Assembly (NCBI GenBank): GCA_964517495.1
Contig: CAZFER010000043.1
Span: 1 to 53,111 of the forward strand
Direction: 5' to 3'
Length of the DNA stretch: 53,111 bases
Origin: CAZFER01 sp964517495
GTDB taxonomy: Bacteria > Hinthialibacterota > Hinthialibacteria > Hinthialibacterales > Hinthialibacteraceae
The notes under the pieces are model-generated. The model saw only the letters and a list, made by a program, of their open reading frames with translations, was not told the origin of the DNA and made no database searches. Of this stretch, positions 9,387 through 17,415 are shown one piece after another. Every line of letters starts with the position of its first letter. Position 1 is the first letter of the stretch. The translations under genes and the position numbers were made by a program.

Positions 9387-9580
9387 CCCGCATTCTTATG
9401 ACTTCATCCGACAAGCTGTCTCCGTCAAGCTTCCTTTTTCAGCAATTCCTGCACGTCGTACGCACTCATTATCTTCCCCTTTTTTCCGGCTTCCGACAAA
9501 CCGTATTTCAAGTGCTCGCGGGTCAGCTTTTCTATCCCTTCATGCAATCCGTATTCTTTCGTACTTCTGTTCATGGCCAT
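9373..9580 (-). pseudogene. VapB-like antitoxin, frameshifted in an A5 run
   Basis: A reading frame from ATG at 9580 gives 51 residues (MAMNRSTKEYGLHEGIEK..., ending ELLKKEA) and stops at 9425. Removing one A from the run at 9435-9439 restores a 69-residue protein ending SLSDEVIRMRDEGW. That tail is of the toxin-binding kind, and its stop at 9373 overlaps the vapC start. Length, position and overlap fit an antitoxin. The N-terminal DNA-binding family is not recognised. The break lies in a homopolymer, so it may be a sequencing error. An unneutralised intact toxin would otherwise be hard to tolerate. Confidence 0.55.
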
Positions 9581-9634
9581 GTCTCGCCTCAATCTTGCCT
9601 TCCGGGCTTATATCCTTTTCGCTGCTGCATTTGC

Positions 9635-10279
9635 TCAATTCAACTTTTCTTTTATTATACCCGAATCCTCAGCATCCACCCAACCCAAAAAATAAAAAAA
9701 GCAGTCCAAATTCGTTGGATGTGTCTGGCCAGATGTAGGGTGGGTTAAAAGCGAAGCGTAACCCACCCTACAGTCATAATATTCGCATTCCTTTTGAATC
9801 AACCTGGCTAACACATCCATGTCTTGGTAAAGTTCCTGCCATTCGTTGAGTTTGGATTCTCCAAGGTTCCATTCTTTCACATTCCCTTTCACCGGAAAAG
9901 ATAGAACCATTTTCTCGGTTTGGATATCGTCGTTGTTTGACGATTCCAAACAGGTATGTTCATTGGATCTGTTAATGGATATGTTATGTGTGCATGACGG
10001 TGCACCCCTTCGCGCATCGTGATGCACCCCTCCAGTGCAGGATGATGCATCCCCCGGTGCATGGTTGTGCATCCCTCGGGTGTAAACTCGTGCACCCCTT
10101 CTGTAAGTATTTGTTTGTCTTCCATCAGCAGATATTTCTCTTTCGATCAATCCGCTTTCATGGTTGATATAAGACATGAGCACGACATAAAGCCACCGGG
10201 CTGAATTGGAAATCTTGGCTGAAGAGAGAGCCTTAATTTCATGATTGGAAATCCGGGTATGCCAGTTATCGGTTTTCAT
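9635..10279 (-). CDS. Phage O-like replication initiator remnant with in-gene iterons
   Basis: 214 residues. The N-terminus (ISNHEIKALSSAKISNSARWLYVVLMSYINHESG) looks like the first helices of a replication-initiator winged helix. GLIEREISADGRQTNTYRR looks like the wing that normally follows the recognition helix. The 20-30 residues expected between these two parts are missing, suggesting an in-frame deletion. Residues about 60-95 are a repetitive Cys/His/Gly-rich linker, which is the translation of five DNA iterons (10001-10100). NEWQELYQDMDVLARL resembles a helicase-interacting C-terminal part. The last 40 residues run through a REP palindrome (9734-9772), so the original end was probably lost by insertion. 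It lies 12 bases downstream of dnaB, on the same strand. Function is inferred from layout and partial similarity by eye. Confidence 0.45.
   Translation of the reverse strand: MKTDNWHTRISNHEIKALSSAKISNSARWLYVVLMSYINHESGLIEREISADGRQTNTYRRGARVYTRGMHNHAPGDASSCTGGVHHDARRGAPSCTHNISINRSNEHTCLESSNNDDIQTEKMVLSFPVKGNVKEWNLGESKLNEWQELYQDMDVLARLIQKECEYYDCRVGYASLLTHPTSGQTHPTNLDCFFYFLGWVDAEDSGIIKEKLN
9734..9772. repeat. REP-like palindrome (TGTAGGGTGGGTTA arms)
   Basis: Perfect 14-bp inverted repeats (TGTAGGGTGGGTTA and TAACCCACCCTACA) surround an 11-base loop, aaagcgaagcg. This type of palindrome is widespread in genomes with RAYT transposases. It lies inside the end of the initiator-like reading frame. 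Confidence 0.85.
10001..10100. repeat. Five iterons of 22-23 bp inside the initiator gene (putative origin)
   Basis: The motif TGCAYCCCYY starts at 10001, 10023, 10046, 10068 and 10091, an alternating 22/23-base spacing (45 bases per two units, about two helical turns each). Several units also carry GTGCA or a close variant about 11 bases downstream, making each an imperfect inverted repeat (for example TGCACCCCTCCAGTGCA). An AT-richer stretch lies at 9960-9990. In lambdoid phages the origin is a set of such iterons within the O initiator gene beside the helicase gene or helicase loader. The same layout is seen here. Origin function is inference. Confidence 0.6.
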
Positions 10280-10291
10280 AACGATTCTCCT

Positions 10292-11623
10292 TTAGAATGG
10301 AACTTCATCATCGTCTTGACAGGTTTCATCGGTCTCATAAAAGCGTGTAAATTCTTTCTCGAAGGTTAAGTCGATTTTCCCCGTAGGACCAAAGCGAAAT
10401 TTGGGGTAACTCAAGATACGCTGACTGATATGGTCTTGATAATCATAGGTTTCCTGGTAAATGAACATCACCAGGTCGGCATCCTGTTCGATCGAGCCTG
10501 ATTCACGAAGATCAGAGAGCCGTGGGATTTTGTCCTCACGGTTTTCGATCGAGCGGGATAATTGTGATAAAATCAGAACCGGGCATTTCAATTCATTGGC
10601 CAGCAGTTTCAAACGGCGGCTGCACTTGGTGACCGATTCATATCGCCCCATCTTTTTGGCGACAGTTAAGAGCTGCAAATAATCAACAATGATAAGGCCT
10701 ATGTTGTTTTGATACGAAAAACGCCGTGCACTGGCTTCCAAGCGTTCCAATGAATGGATTGTGTCATCAATGAGGAGTTTGGTGTGTTTAAAATGATTTT
10801 TTATCGTGCTGAATTTGCTGTAACCATTGTTCGAAGGAACCCTACGCATATTTATGCCCATTTGATTGGCAATCATTCGCTCAATGAGTTGTTCCCGCGA
10901 CATTTCAAGTGAGTAAAAGAGGACGTGTTCATCCTTGGAAACATGCCTGCCAATCTGCAAGCCAAGGGATGTTTTCCCCTGACCCGGCCTGCCTGCAAGG
11001 ATGACTAACCAACCGGGCGCAAAACCTCCCGTGTATCGATCGAGCCTATTAAATCCGGTTGACACACCATTGATTACTGACGAACCATGTTTTAATCGCT
11101 CATATTTTTGTTCGATGGTATCAATAACCTGATTTAGGCTATCTTGTACAGGAAGAAGGCCTCCCGCCTCATCATTCCCAATCAGATTGAACTTTGTGAT
11201 ATAGGTTGGAAGAAATTCAGTTAAGGGAGAATCACCTTTTTGGGCCTGCTCCATGCATTCATGACACAAGCGGATAGCTTTTCGGCGTTTTGAATGGTCT
11301 TTGACGATTTGAGAGTGATGCTCAATATTGGCGGATGTGGCAACGCCTTGGGCCAACTCAGTGAGATAAAATCCACCACCGATCGCTTTCAAATTCCCAT
11401 CGCGTTCCAGAGCATTAGAAAGAGTGATGAGATCGATGGATGTTTTTTGGTCTGCCATTCGACAAAGGACATCGAAGATCGTCTGATGTTTCGGCTCATA
11501 AAAGTCTTCCGTTTTGAGGATGTTTCGGGCTGCATGCAGGGCTTCAATGTTTTACATCATTGCCCCCAGCACCTTTTTTACTGCATCCATATTCTTCGGT
11601 AACATGTTATACATATCGCTCAT
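10292..11623 (-). pseudogene. dnaB: Replicative helicase DnaB with one in-frame stop codon
   Basis: The full frame from ATG 11623 (Shine-Dalgarno AGGAAAGGGA) encodes 443 codons of a DnaB-family helicase. It starts MSDMYNMLPKN, then VLGAMM, and is then cut by TAA at 11554-11552. The frame continues without any shift as NIEALHAARNILKTEDFY, the usual N-terminal domain, into a RecA-like C-terminal domain. Walker A is GRPGQGKT (full-length residues about 211-218). Further on come IIVDYLQLL, the SLEMSREQL block and LRESGSIEQDAD. A single substitution (TTA or CAA to TAA) explains the break. Translation from an internal ATG at 11458 would give a 388-residue form lacking most of the N-terminal hexamerisation domain. 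With the initiator-like gene 12 bases downstream, this is probably a phage- or plasmid-type replication module rather than the host helicase. Confidence 0.85.
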
Positions 11624-11989
11624 AGGTCTTCCCTTTCCTGTAACAACGCTTGTTAGCGCCGGCTGCGGGAACGTGTACACCTTATTTCCCGACTTGTGTG
11701 GAAAGACCCGCATTTTTGGAGAACTAAAAAATACACCGGCCGAAAAGTAAAGCCGGCATTGAGTTCGCAAGTCTAATTATTTAGGTAAGTTATATAGGGT
11801 TAAACTTCTTTGGCGGCGGATTAAAAAGAAACAAATTAATAAGTTTAAAAAAAAATGTTTTTTTCTCATTCCAGAAAATATCCTAAAGAATGGAGGTCAA
11901 TTTTGCTATAATATAACTGTATTCAACGATCCAATTTGATCTTAACTGAATGACATCCAGACGAAATTCGTCCAAGAGCCGATATATAC
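11624..11989. other. Intergenic region with repeat fragment
   Basis: Divergent spacer between the dnaB remnant and a secreted protein gene. It is A-rich near 11820-11860 and holds a fragment of the 121-bp repeat at 11920-11956. A TATAAT hexamer lies near 11907, but no matching -35 box was found. No gene seen. Confidence 0.5.
11920..11956. repeat. Right-end fragment of the 121-bp repeat
   Basis: The 37 bases match the right end of the complete copy (25389-25424): tattcaacgatccaatttg, then a variant of ttaacttaatgac, the terminal inverted repeat. The hairpin itself is absent. Confidence 0.7.
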
Positions 11990-13468
11990 ATGGGATTCAC
12001 TCAAACAACCATATCCTTCATTCTGCTGATGGGTAGTATCACCCAACTCAGCCTCTCACCGGATACCTGGTTCAAAAAACCAGAAGAAGCCACCCCAGAA
12101 TATCAGCAAATCCAGTTTTGGGACTTTGAAGAGGAGGAGTATCGCGGTATACGGGCTATCTTTTATGCGCTGATGAGCGATGTACAAAACCGGCGGGTTG
12201 ATCAACGTTTACACAGCAAAATGTTGCAATTTCTATCCTATATGTGCCAGGATGTCATCACCGCTCAAGCCATAGATACGCAATATCAAAAGCAGCTTAA
12301 TGAACTCAGTGTATATGAAAAACCTGCCAATCCGCTTGATATTGATAATGTCTTTCAAAACCTGGTCGATGAATGGAAACTCAGCAATTCCATCTCTCCG
12401 GATGAACTTTTCACCTCGCTATCTTATCCCAACGAAGAACCTTTGGTGGTTGCCGATGTGGTGGTGCTGATGGAGCGCACCCATTACGATCATCTTTGGA
12501 AAGACGACAAAAAATATCTGGTCATTGGCATCAACATAGCCGCTTTCGAACTCGACTTTGGCCAGCCTTTATTTGCTGACCGCATGATGCTCGAAGTGCC
12601 CTGGTTTGGAGAAAGCACCTCCTACTCCAAAGCCGAACATACTGCCTTGCTCGAGGTAGCCAACGCCGTCGGTGAAGCCTTTAAAAAAGCGGCTGATATG
12701 ATCAACCAGATCCATGAAGACGAGGTTGAAGCCGCTAAACGAAGAGAACTTGAACTTCAGCAAGAAACCCTCCAACGGCTGAAAGACGAGACGGATCAAT
12801 TTAAGCAACTGGTGCAAGTGGCTGATTCCGTTTTGGAAACCTATAGCGAACCCAATGAACTAAAAATGGCTATTTCCGATGACCTTGAATCCCTGCGCGA
12901 GATGTTGAAAATCTCACCAACCAAACTAACTCCGGAAGAGGCCGAAGTGCGCAAAACCCTGGCCGCCAATATTCACGATCACCTTCAACAATTGCAGGAA
13001 TGGTTGGTTGAACAAGAGCGAAAAAAGAAAGAGCAGGAACTTTCCCAACCTCCAGCCAACGCTCCTGAACCAGTTATTTCAAACAGGCCGACGAGTACTC
13101 AACAACTGAATATTCCCTCCAATCAAAAACGGCGCGATTGGTCGATTATCCCCAATGTTGATGTTCCCACCACAAATATTTTTGACCGGCGGTGGCTTAT
13201 TCCTGACGATGATGATACTGAACCGATCAAATCCATCCAACAACCATCTTCAACGCTCCCTACGCCAGACAACGATCTTATTCCTGAGCCTATTTCCGCT
13301 CCACCACAAATCCAGATAGCCACACCGTTTACTATCCCTCAGCTCACTTTGCCGGACAAACCTTATCATCCCTTCCCAACTCCGAAGAGGAACCTTAATC
13401 TACCTCCCTGGTTTGAGAAAAATGTATCCTCAAAACTGCCAAAAAAGGGAAGACAGGATAACTCTTGA
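11990..13468 (+). CDS. Secreted protein of unknown function with coiled coil and Pro-rich tail
   Basis: 492 residues, family not recognised. Residues 1-22 are a short hydrophobic leader (ISFILLMGSITQLSLS), probably a signal peptide. Residues about 30-230 are a mixed globular domain with two strand-rich blocks (VADVVVLMERTHYDHLW and KYLVIGINIAAFEL). Residues about 230-350 are highly charged and heptad-like (EDEVEAAKRRELELQQ, LVEQERKKKEQEL), so a coiled coil. The remaining 140 residues are Pro/Ser/Thr-rich and disordered, ending basic. The stop TGA overlaps the TTG start of the next gene by 4 bases, so it is translationally coupled to the TMTC-like glycosyltransferase. It may be a substrate or partner of that enzyme, which is inference only. 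Confidence 0.65.
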   Translation: MGFTQTTISFILLMGSITQLSLSPDTWFKKPEEATPEYQQIQFWDFEEEEYRGIRAIFYALMSDVQNRRVDQRLHSKMLQFLSYMCQDVITAQAIDTQYQKQLNELSVYEKPANPLDIDNVFQNLVDEWKLSNSISPDELFTSLSYPNEEPLVVADVVVLMERTHYDHLWKDDKKYLVIGINIAAFELDFGQPLFADRMMLEVPWFGESTSYSKAEHTALLEVANAVGEAFKKAADMINQIHEDEVEAAKRRELELQQETLQRLKDETDQFKQLVQVADSVLETYSEPNELKMAISDDLESLREMLKISPTKLTPEEAEVRKTLAANIHDHLQQLQEWLVEQERKKKEQELSQPPANAPEPVISNRPTSTQQLNIPSNQKRRDWSIIPNVDVPTTNIFDRRWLIPDDDDTEPIKSIQQPSSTLPTPDNDLIPEPISAPPQIQIATPFTIPQLTLPDKPYHPFPTPKRNLNLPPWFEKNVSSKLPKKGRQDNS

Positions 13469-15414
13469 AATTGAACAATTCCGCCGTTGGGGATCAGGTT
13501 AAACTTTCAGATTTATGCACCGGCAAGCGCCCTTATTTTATGCTTGCCGCTCTGTCGATTATCCTTTATTCTTTTTCACTCACTGGCGATTTTGTTTATG
13601 ACGATATCCCCATCACCGTGGTGGAAAATCCCGCTTTGAGCGGCGAAGCCAGCGTGTTGGAAGTCCTGAGTTGGGATCGCCCTTTACGTGAATTTACCTA
13701 CATGTTTGACCATGCCATTTGGGGATTTAATCCCATTGGTTATCACCTGCAAAACATCCTTTGGCACATGGTTAATGTGTTGCTGTTATATGGTTTTTTT
13801 ATCCTGCTTGGTATATCACCTCTTGTTTCGCTAGCCGTGGTTTTGTTGTATACCGTACACCCCATCCATACAGAATCAGTCGCCTGGATTTCGGGACGCA
13901 AGGAACTCATCTGCTTCTTTTTTGAGATATTGACATGTTATTTGGTTATTCTTGCGGTTTCTTTCGATAAGACCTCGAAAAGGCAATGGCTTTATTACGG
14001 TGGATCAATCCTTTCGTGTCTGCTTGCCCTTTTGTCGAAGCAGGTCGCTGTCTCTTTGCCCTTGCTGATGTTGATAAGCCTATGGCTGCATTCGGCATTG
14101 AATAAAACCGCTCAAAATTGCAAACGATGGCTTATATTCATCATTCCCCATGCGATATTGACCTTGATCTTCCTTTTTCTCAGTTATGATATCCTCGAGG
14201 CGCTTGGCATTATTCAGGATCGTGGTACCTTTTACGATCCCGCATCACGCGATGTACATTACAACCTGCTGTCGGCTTGCCTGACGCCATTTGCCACCTT
14301 TTATAAATCCATCTGGCTTTCACTTTGGCCGATGGATTTAACCATCGAACGTGGTTTTCAACCGGTCACCTCCATGATGGATATACGCTGGATATCCGGC
14401 TTGGTGATAATGGTATGTTTAGCGTTGGTATCTTGCCTTCATTATCGAAAATCACCTACTATCCTCTTCGGCCTTCTATGGTTTTTCATCAGTTGGGGCC
14501 CCGTATCCGGTTTTTTGCCGGTTGGTTATCTGCTTGCCGATCGATATCTTTATATCCCTTACCTGGGGTTAATTCTGGTTTGGATAGAATTGGCAACGCT
14601 TATCACCAGACGGATCAGGCTAAATTATAAAGTGGCGTTCATGCTATTCGTGATGATTATTGCCTGCTTTTCCATCCGGACGGTTATTCGCATATGTGAT
14701 TGGCAATCAGAAATCTCCCTATGGCAGGCCGCAACCGCATCACGCCCACAATTGGCCAAACCTTATATCAGCCTGGGCAATGCCTATTCACGCCAGCAGC
14801 AATTTGAGAAAGCCTTTCAAGCCTGGGATAAAGCGTTGAAGTTAAATCCCGATCTCCCGCAAGTTTGGGTCAATCGAGGGAATGCAGAAAAACGGTTGGA
14901 TAACTTGGGGGAAGCGGAAACGTGCTATCTTCGCGCCATCGAGTTAAAGCCGGATTATGGCACAGCCCATTATAACTTAGGGATTCTCTATAAAGATCAG
15001 GGAAAAACTGAACAAGCGCTCTTTCATCTTAATCTGGCTGCCAAACATCTTTACACCCGCCGTGCGGTTAAACGCCGCAAGGCCTTGGCCCATTATCACA
15101 TCGCACGCCTTCTTCATCAGACCAATGATCCCCAGCAGGCACGTTTCCACATACGCCATGCTGAATCATTGGCGCCCATGTATCCCCCCATCCATGTGTT
15201 GAAAGGTATGCTAACCTCTGATCCCCAAAGCGCCCGACATGCTTTCCAAACCGCCATCCAACTCGATCCCAACTATGACGAAGCCTTCTTCAACCTGGGC
15301 GTCCTCGAATGGCGTCTTGGCAATAAGAAAAAGGCTGAACAACTCTGGCAAAAAGCGATGAGACTAAATCCGGCTTTGGAAAAGAAGATTTTACCCCTAA
15401 AACGAAACTCGTAA
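13465..15414 (+). CDS. TMTC-like GT-C glycosyltransferase with C-terminal TPRs
   Basis: 649 residues. About ten membrane segments (residues 25-425) precede a soluble TPR region (about 430-645). The membrane part shows the features of the TMTC/DUF1736 group: GDFVYDD near residues 41-47, with the acidic pair expected in GT-C loop 1, and HPIHTESVAWISGRKE from about residue 132. TPR units include ISLGNAYSRQQQFEKAF, VNRGNAEKRL and HYNLGILYKDQGK. Eukaryotic TMTC proteins O-mannosylate secreted proteins; bacterial ones are largely uncharacterised. The start is TTG, overlapping the upstream stop by 4 bases. The protein probably recognises periplasmic substrates through its TPRs. The overlapping upstream secreted protein and the Thr/Pro-linker proteins of the window are candidate acceptors (inference). 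Confidence 0.75.
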   Translation: MKLNNSAVGDQVKLSDLCTGKRPYFMLAALSIILYSFSLTGDFVYDDIPITVVENPALSGEASVLEVLSWDRPLREFTYMFDHAIWGFNPIGYHLQNILWHMVNVLLLYGFFILLGISPLVSLAVVLLYTVHPIHTESVAWISGRKELICFFFEILTCYLVILAVSFDKTSKRQWLYYGGSILSCLLALLSKQVAVSLPLLMLISLWLHSALNKTAQNCKRWLIFIIPHAILTLIFLFLSYDILEALGIIQDRGTFYDPASRDVHYNLLSACLTPFATFYKSIWLSLWPMDLTIERGFQPVTSMMDIRWISGLVIMVCLALVSCLHYRKSPTILFGLLWFFISWGPVSGFLPVGYLLADRYLYIPYLGLILVWIELATLITRRIRLNYKVAFMLFVMIIACFSIRTVIRICDWQSEISLWQAATASRPQLAKPYISLGNAYSRQQQFEKAFQAWDKALKLNPDLPQVWVNRGNAEKRLDNLGEAETCYLRAIELKPDYGTAHYNLGILYKDQGKTEQALFHLNLAAKHLYTRRAVKRRKALAHYHIARLLHQTNDPQQARFHIRHAESLAPMYPPIHVLKGMLTSDPQSARHAFQTAIQLDPNYDEAFFNLGVLEWRLGNKKKAEQLWQKAMRLNPALEKKILPLKRNS

Positions 15415-15547
15415 AATCAAAGAATTCATATCGTATTTTAAATCGCAAAATCCTCTCTCTGCATCTGGACTCTCGCTTTCATTGGAATATATTTTCCTTT
15501 TAAACTGAATTGAAACCACCATTCAAACAAGAGGGAAGGATTGAACC

Positions 15548-16624
15548 TTGAACGATAAAGCACGCAAACGCATCCTCACCGGCGACCGTCCCACCGGACG
15601 GCTTCATTTGGGCCATTATGTCGGCAGTCTGGCCAACCGGGTTAAACTTCAGGAACAGTATGACACCTGCCTGATCATCGCCGACCTGCATATGTTGACC
15701 ACCAAGCCAACCCGCGCTGACATCGACCACATCAGCGATAACGCCCGTGGATTGGTGCTGGATTACATCGGGGCAGGGATCGATCCGGAAAAGACGCTTA
15801 TTTATTTGCAATCCTCTGTGCATGAAGTCTACGAATTAAACCTGATATTCGAAAACCTGGTTACGGTCAACCGCCTATCACGCTTGCCCAGTTTAAAAGA
15901 TATGGCACGTGCCGCCAATTTGGATGATGACTCCTTTCCCTTTGGTCTTTTAGGCTATCCCGTGCTGCAAGCCGCTGACATCTTAATGCCACGTGCCAAT
16001 TTGGTTCCCGTGGGCAAGGACAACGAAGCCCATGTGGAAATCACTCGTGAAATTGCCCGCCGTTTCAATCAATTATACGACGAAGTCTTTCCCATTCCCG
16101 ATGTGATGATCGGTGATACCCCCACCTTGGTGGGGACCGATAACCGCGCCAAGATGAGCAAGTCTTTGGGCAATGCGATTATGCTTCATGATGATGCCAA
16201 AACCGTCAACAAAAAAATTCGTGGTATGTATACCGATCCCAACCGCATTCATGCCAACGTTCCCGGAACTGTCGAAGGCAACCCTGTCTTTATTTATCAC
16301 GACATCTTCAATCCAAACAAAGATGAAGTGGATGACTTGAAGGAACGCTACCGCAAAGGCACCGTCGGCGATGTCGAAGTCAAAGATAAACTCGCCAAGG
16401 CCTTAAATGACTTTCTTGATCCCATCCGTGAGCGAATCGCCAAGGCGGAAGCGGATACCGGCTATGTCGATGAAATTATCATGGAAGGAACCTTGCGTAT
16501 GCGTGAAATCGCCGGTGAAACATTAAGGGAAGTTAAAAAAGCCATGGGCCTCACCGGCGCGTGGAATCGCATATCTCGTGCTGCCGAAAAAAGGCGAAAG
16601 AAAAAAGAAAAAAAGGATTTATAA
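15548..16624 (+). CDS. trpS: Tryptophan--tRNA ligase
   Basis: This 358-residue class I aminoacyl-tRNA synthetase charges tRNA-Trp with tryptophan. The HIGH-type motif appears as HLGHYVG (H20-H23) within TGDRPTGRLHLGHY, and the KMSKS loop as KMSKSLGN (K202-S206). The TrpRS-specific PVGKDNEAHVEITREIARRFN and GYPVLQAADILMP blocks are present. Length fits bacterial TrpRS. The start is TTG at 15548, with a strong GAGGGAAGG Shine-Dalgarno about 10 bases upstream; no in-frame ATG precedes it. The C-terminus ends in a Lys/Arg-rich tail (RRKKKEKK). It is a single gene, followed by a weak hairpin and a T-rich stretch. Confidence 0.95.
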   Translation: MNDKARKRILTGDRPTGRLHLGHYVGSLANRVKLQEQYDTCLIIADLHMLTTKPTRADIDHISDNARGLVLDYIGAGIDPEKTLIYLQSSVHEVYELNLIFENLVTVNRLSRLPSLKDMARAANLDDDSFPFGLLGYPVLQAADILMPRANLVPVGKDNEAHVEITREIARRFNQLYDEVFPIPDVMIGDTPTLVGTDNRAKMSKSLGNAIMLHDDAKTVNKKIRGMYTDPNRIHANVPGTVEGNPVFIYHDIFNPNKDEVDDLKERYRKGTVGDVEVKDKLAKALNDFLDPIRERIAKAEADTGYVDEIIMEGTLRMREIAGETLREVKKAMGLTGAWNRISRAAEKRRKKKEKKDL

Positions 16625-16634
16625 AATTGAAAAA

Positions 16635-16661
16635 GCCAATTTTTAAACTATTTTGGTTGGC
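16635..16661 (+). terminator. Weak hairpin after trpS
   Basis: GCCAA and TTGGC arms are separated by 17 bases, followed by attttgattttttt. The stem is short and the loop long, so this is at best a weak rho-independent terminator. Confidence 0.35.
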
Positions 16662-16784
16662 ATTTTGATTTTTTTGACTAAACTTCGTTATATGAATCCG
16701 TTTAGATTTCCGCGTTAACCCATCCAAACCCATAATGGGATAATTCGCGTTAACTCAATCAAACATCAAACTTAGGAGTCGTGC

Positions 16785-17345
16785 ATGAAGAAATCTGGAT
16801 TTACCCTCATTGAATTGCTCATCGTTGTCGCCATCATCGGGATATTGGCGGCCATCGCCGTCCCCAACTTTCTGAATGCCCAAATGCGGGCCAAAATTGT
16901 GCGTGTCAAAGCCGATTTTCGCTCCATTGACACCGCCATGAAGCAGTATCAGCTGGATCGCAACGCTTATCCACCTGATCCAGGCGGACCCTGCGTGGAT
17001 GTGATCGCTTATGCCCGTTTAACCACTCCTGTGGCCTATATGTCATCGACTGACGTGTTTAAAGATTACTTTACCAGTGAATCTGCCACAGGGGCGATTG
17101 GCGCCAATTGTGCCTGGAATTATTATGATTATGGTATGGTGCCCTATATACAAGAGTCTGGGGTGGAATTTGTGATTATCAGTTTTGGTCCGGACCGTGA
17201 TTTGGATATGGGCTGGAACCGCACATCCATGGACGCCATGAAACAAAACAATGAAGATCAACTTGGGTTTCTATATAATCCTTCCAATGGTCTCAACTCC
17301 TCCGGTGATATTATTCTCACTGGCGTGGGGATCATGAACCGATAA
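16785..17345 (+). CDS. G-type major pseudopilin-like protein
   Basis: 186 residues. The leader MKKSG is followed by FTLIELLIVVAIIGILAA, a canonical type IV prepilin N-terminus with cleavage between G5 and F6 and the conserved Glu at +5 (E10). The motif continues AVPNFLNAQMRAK, and the C-terminal domain has alternating Gly, Asp and aromatic residues with FGPDRD. This fits the GspG/type II pseudopilin group that many uncultured bacteria carry in multiple copies. A strong AGGAG Shine-Dalgarno lies before the ATG. It has its own terminator, so it is monocistronic and not next to other secretion genes. It may be a shaft subunit or a specialised pilin. Two direct repeats of CGCGTTAAC lie upstream (about 16712 and 16748). 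Confidence 0.85.
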   Translation: MKKSGFTLIELLIVVAIIGILAAIAVPNFLNAQMRAKIVRVKADFRSIDTAMKQYQLDRNAYPPDPGGPCVDVIAYARLTTPVAYMSSTDVFKDYFTSESATGAIGANCAWNYYDYGMVPYIQESGVEFVIISFGPDRDLDMGWNRTSMDAMKQNNEDQLGFLYNPSNGLNSSGDIILTGVGIMNR

Positions 17346-17355
17346 ACCATAAAAA

Positions 17356-17383
17356 AGATGGGGCGATCAACCTCGCCCCATCT
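17356..17383 (+). terminator. Rho-independent terminator
   Basis: An 11-bp perfect stem (agatggggcga / tcgccccatct) with a 6-base loop is followed by ctttctctcc; an A6 run precedes it. It lies between convergent genes and can serve both the pseudopilin and the minus-strand oxidoreductase. Confidence 0.85.
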
Positions 17384-17415
17384 CTTTCTCTCCATATTTA
17401 TCCCGTTATGTGTCC

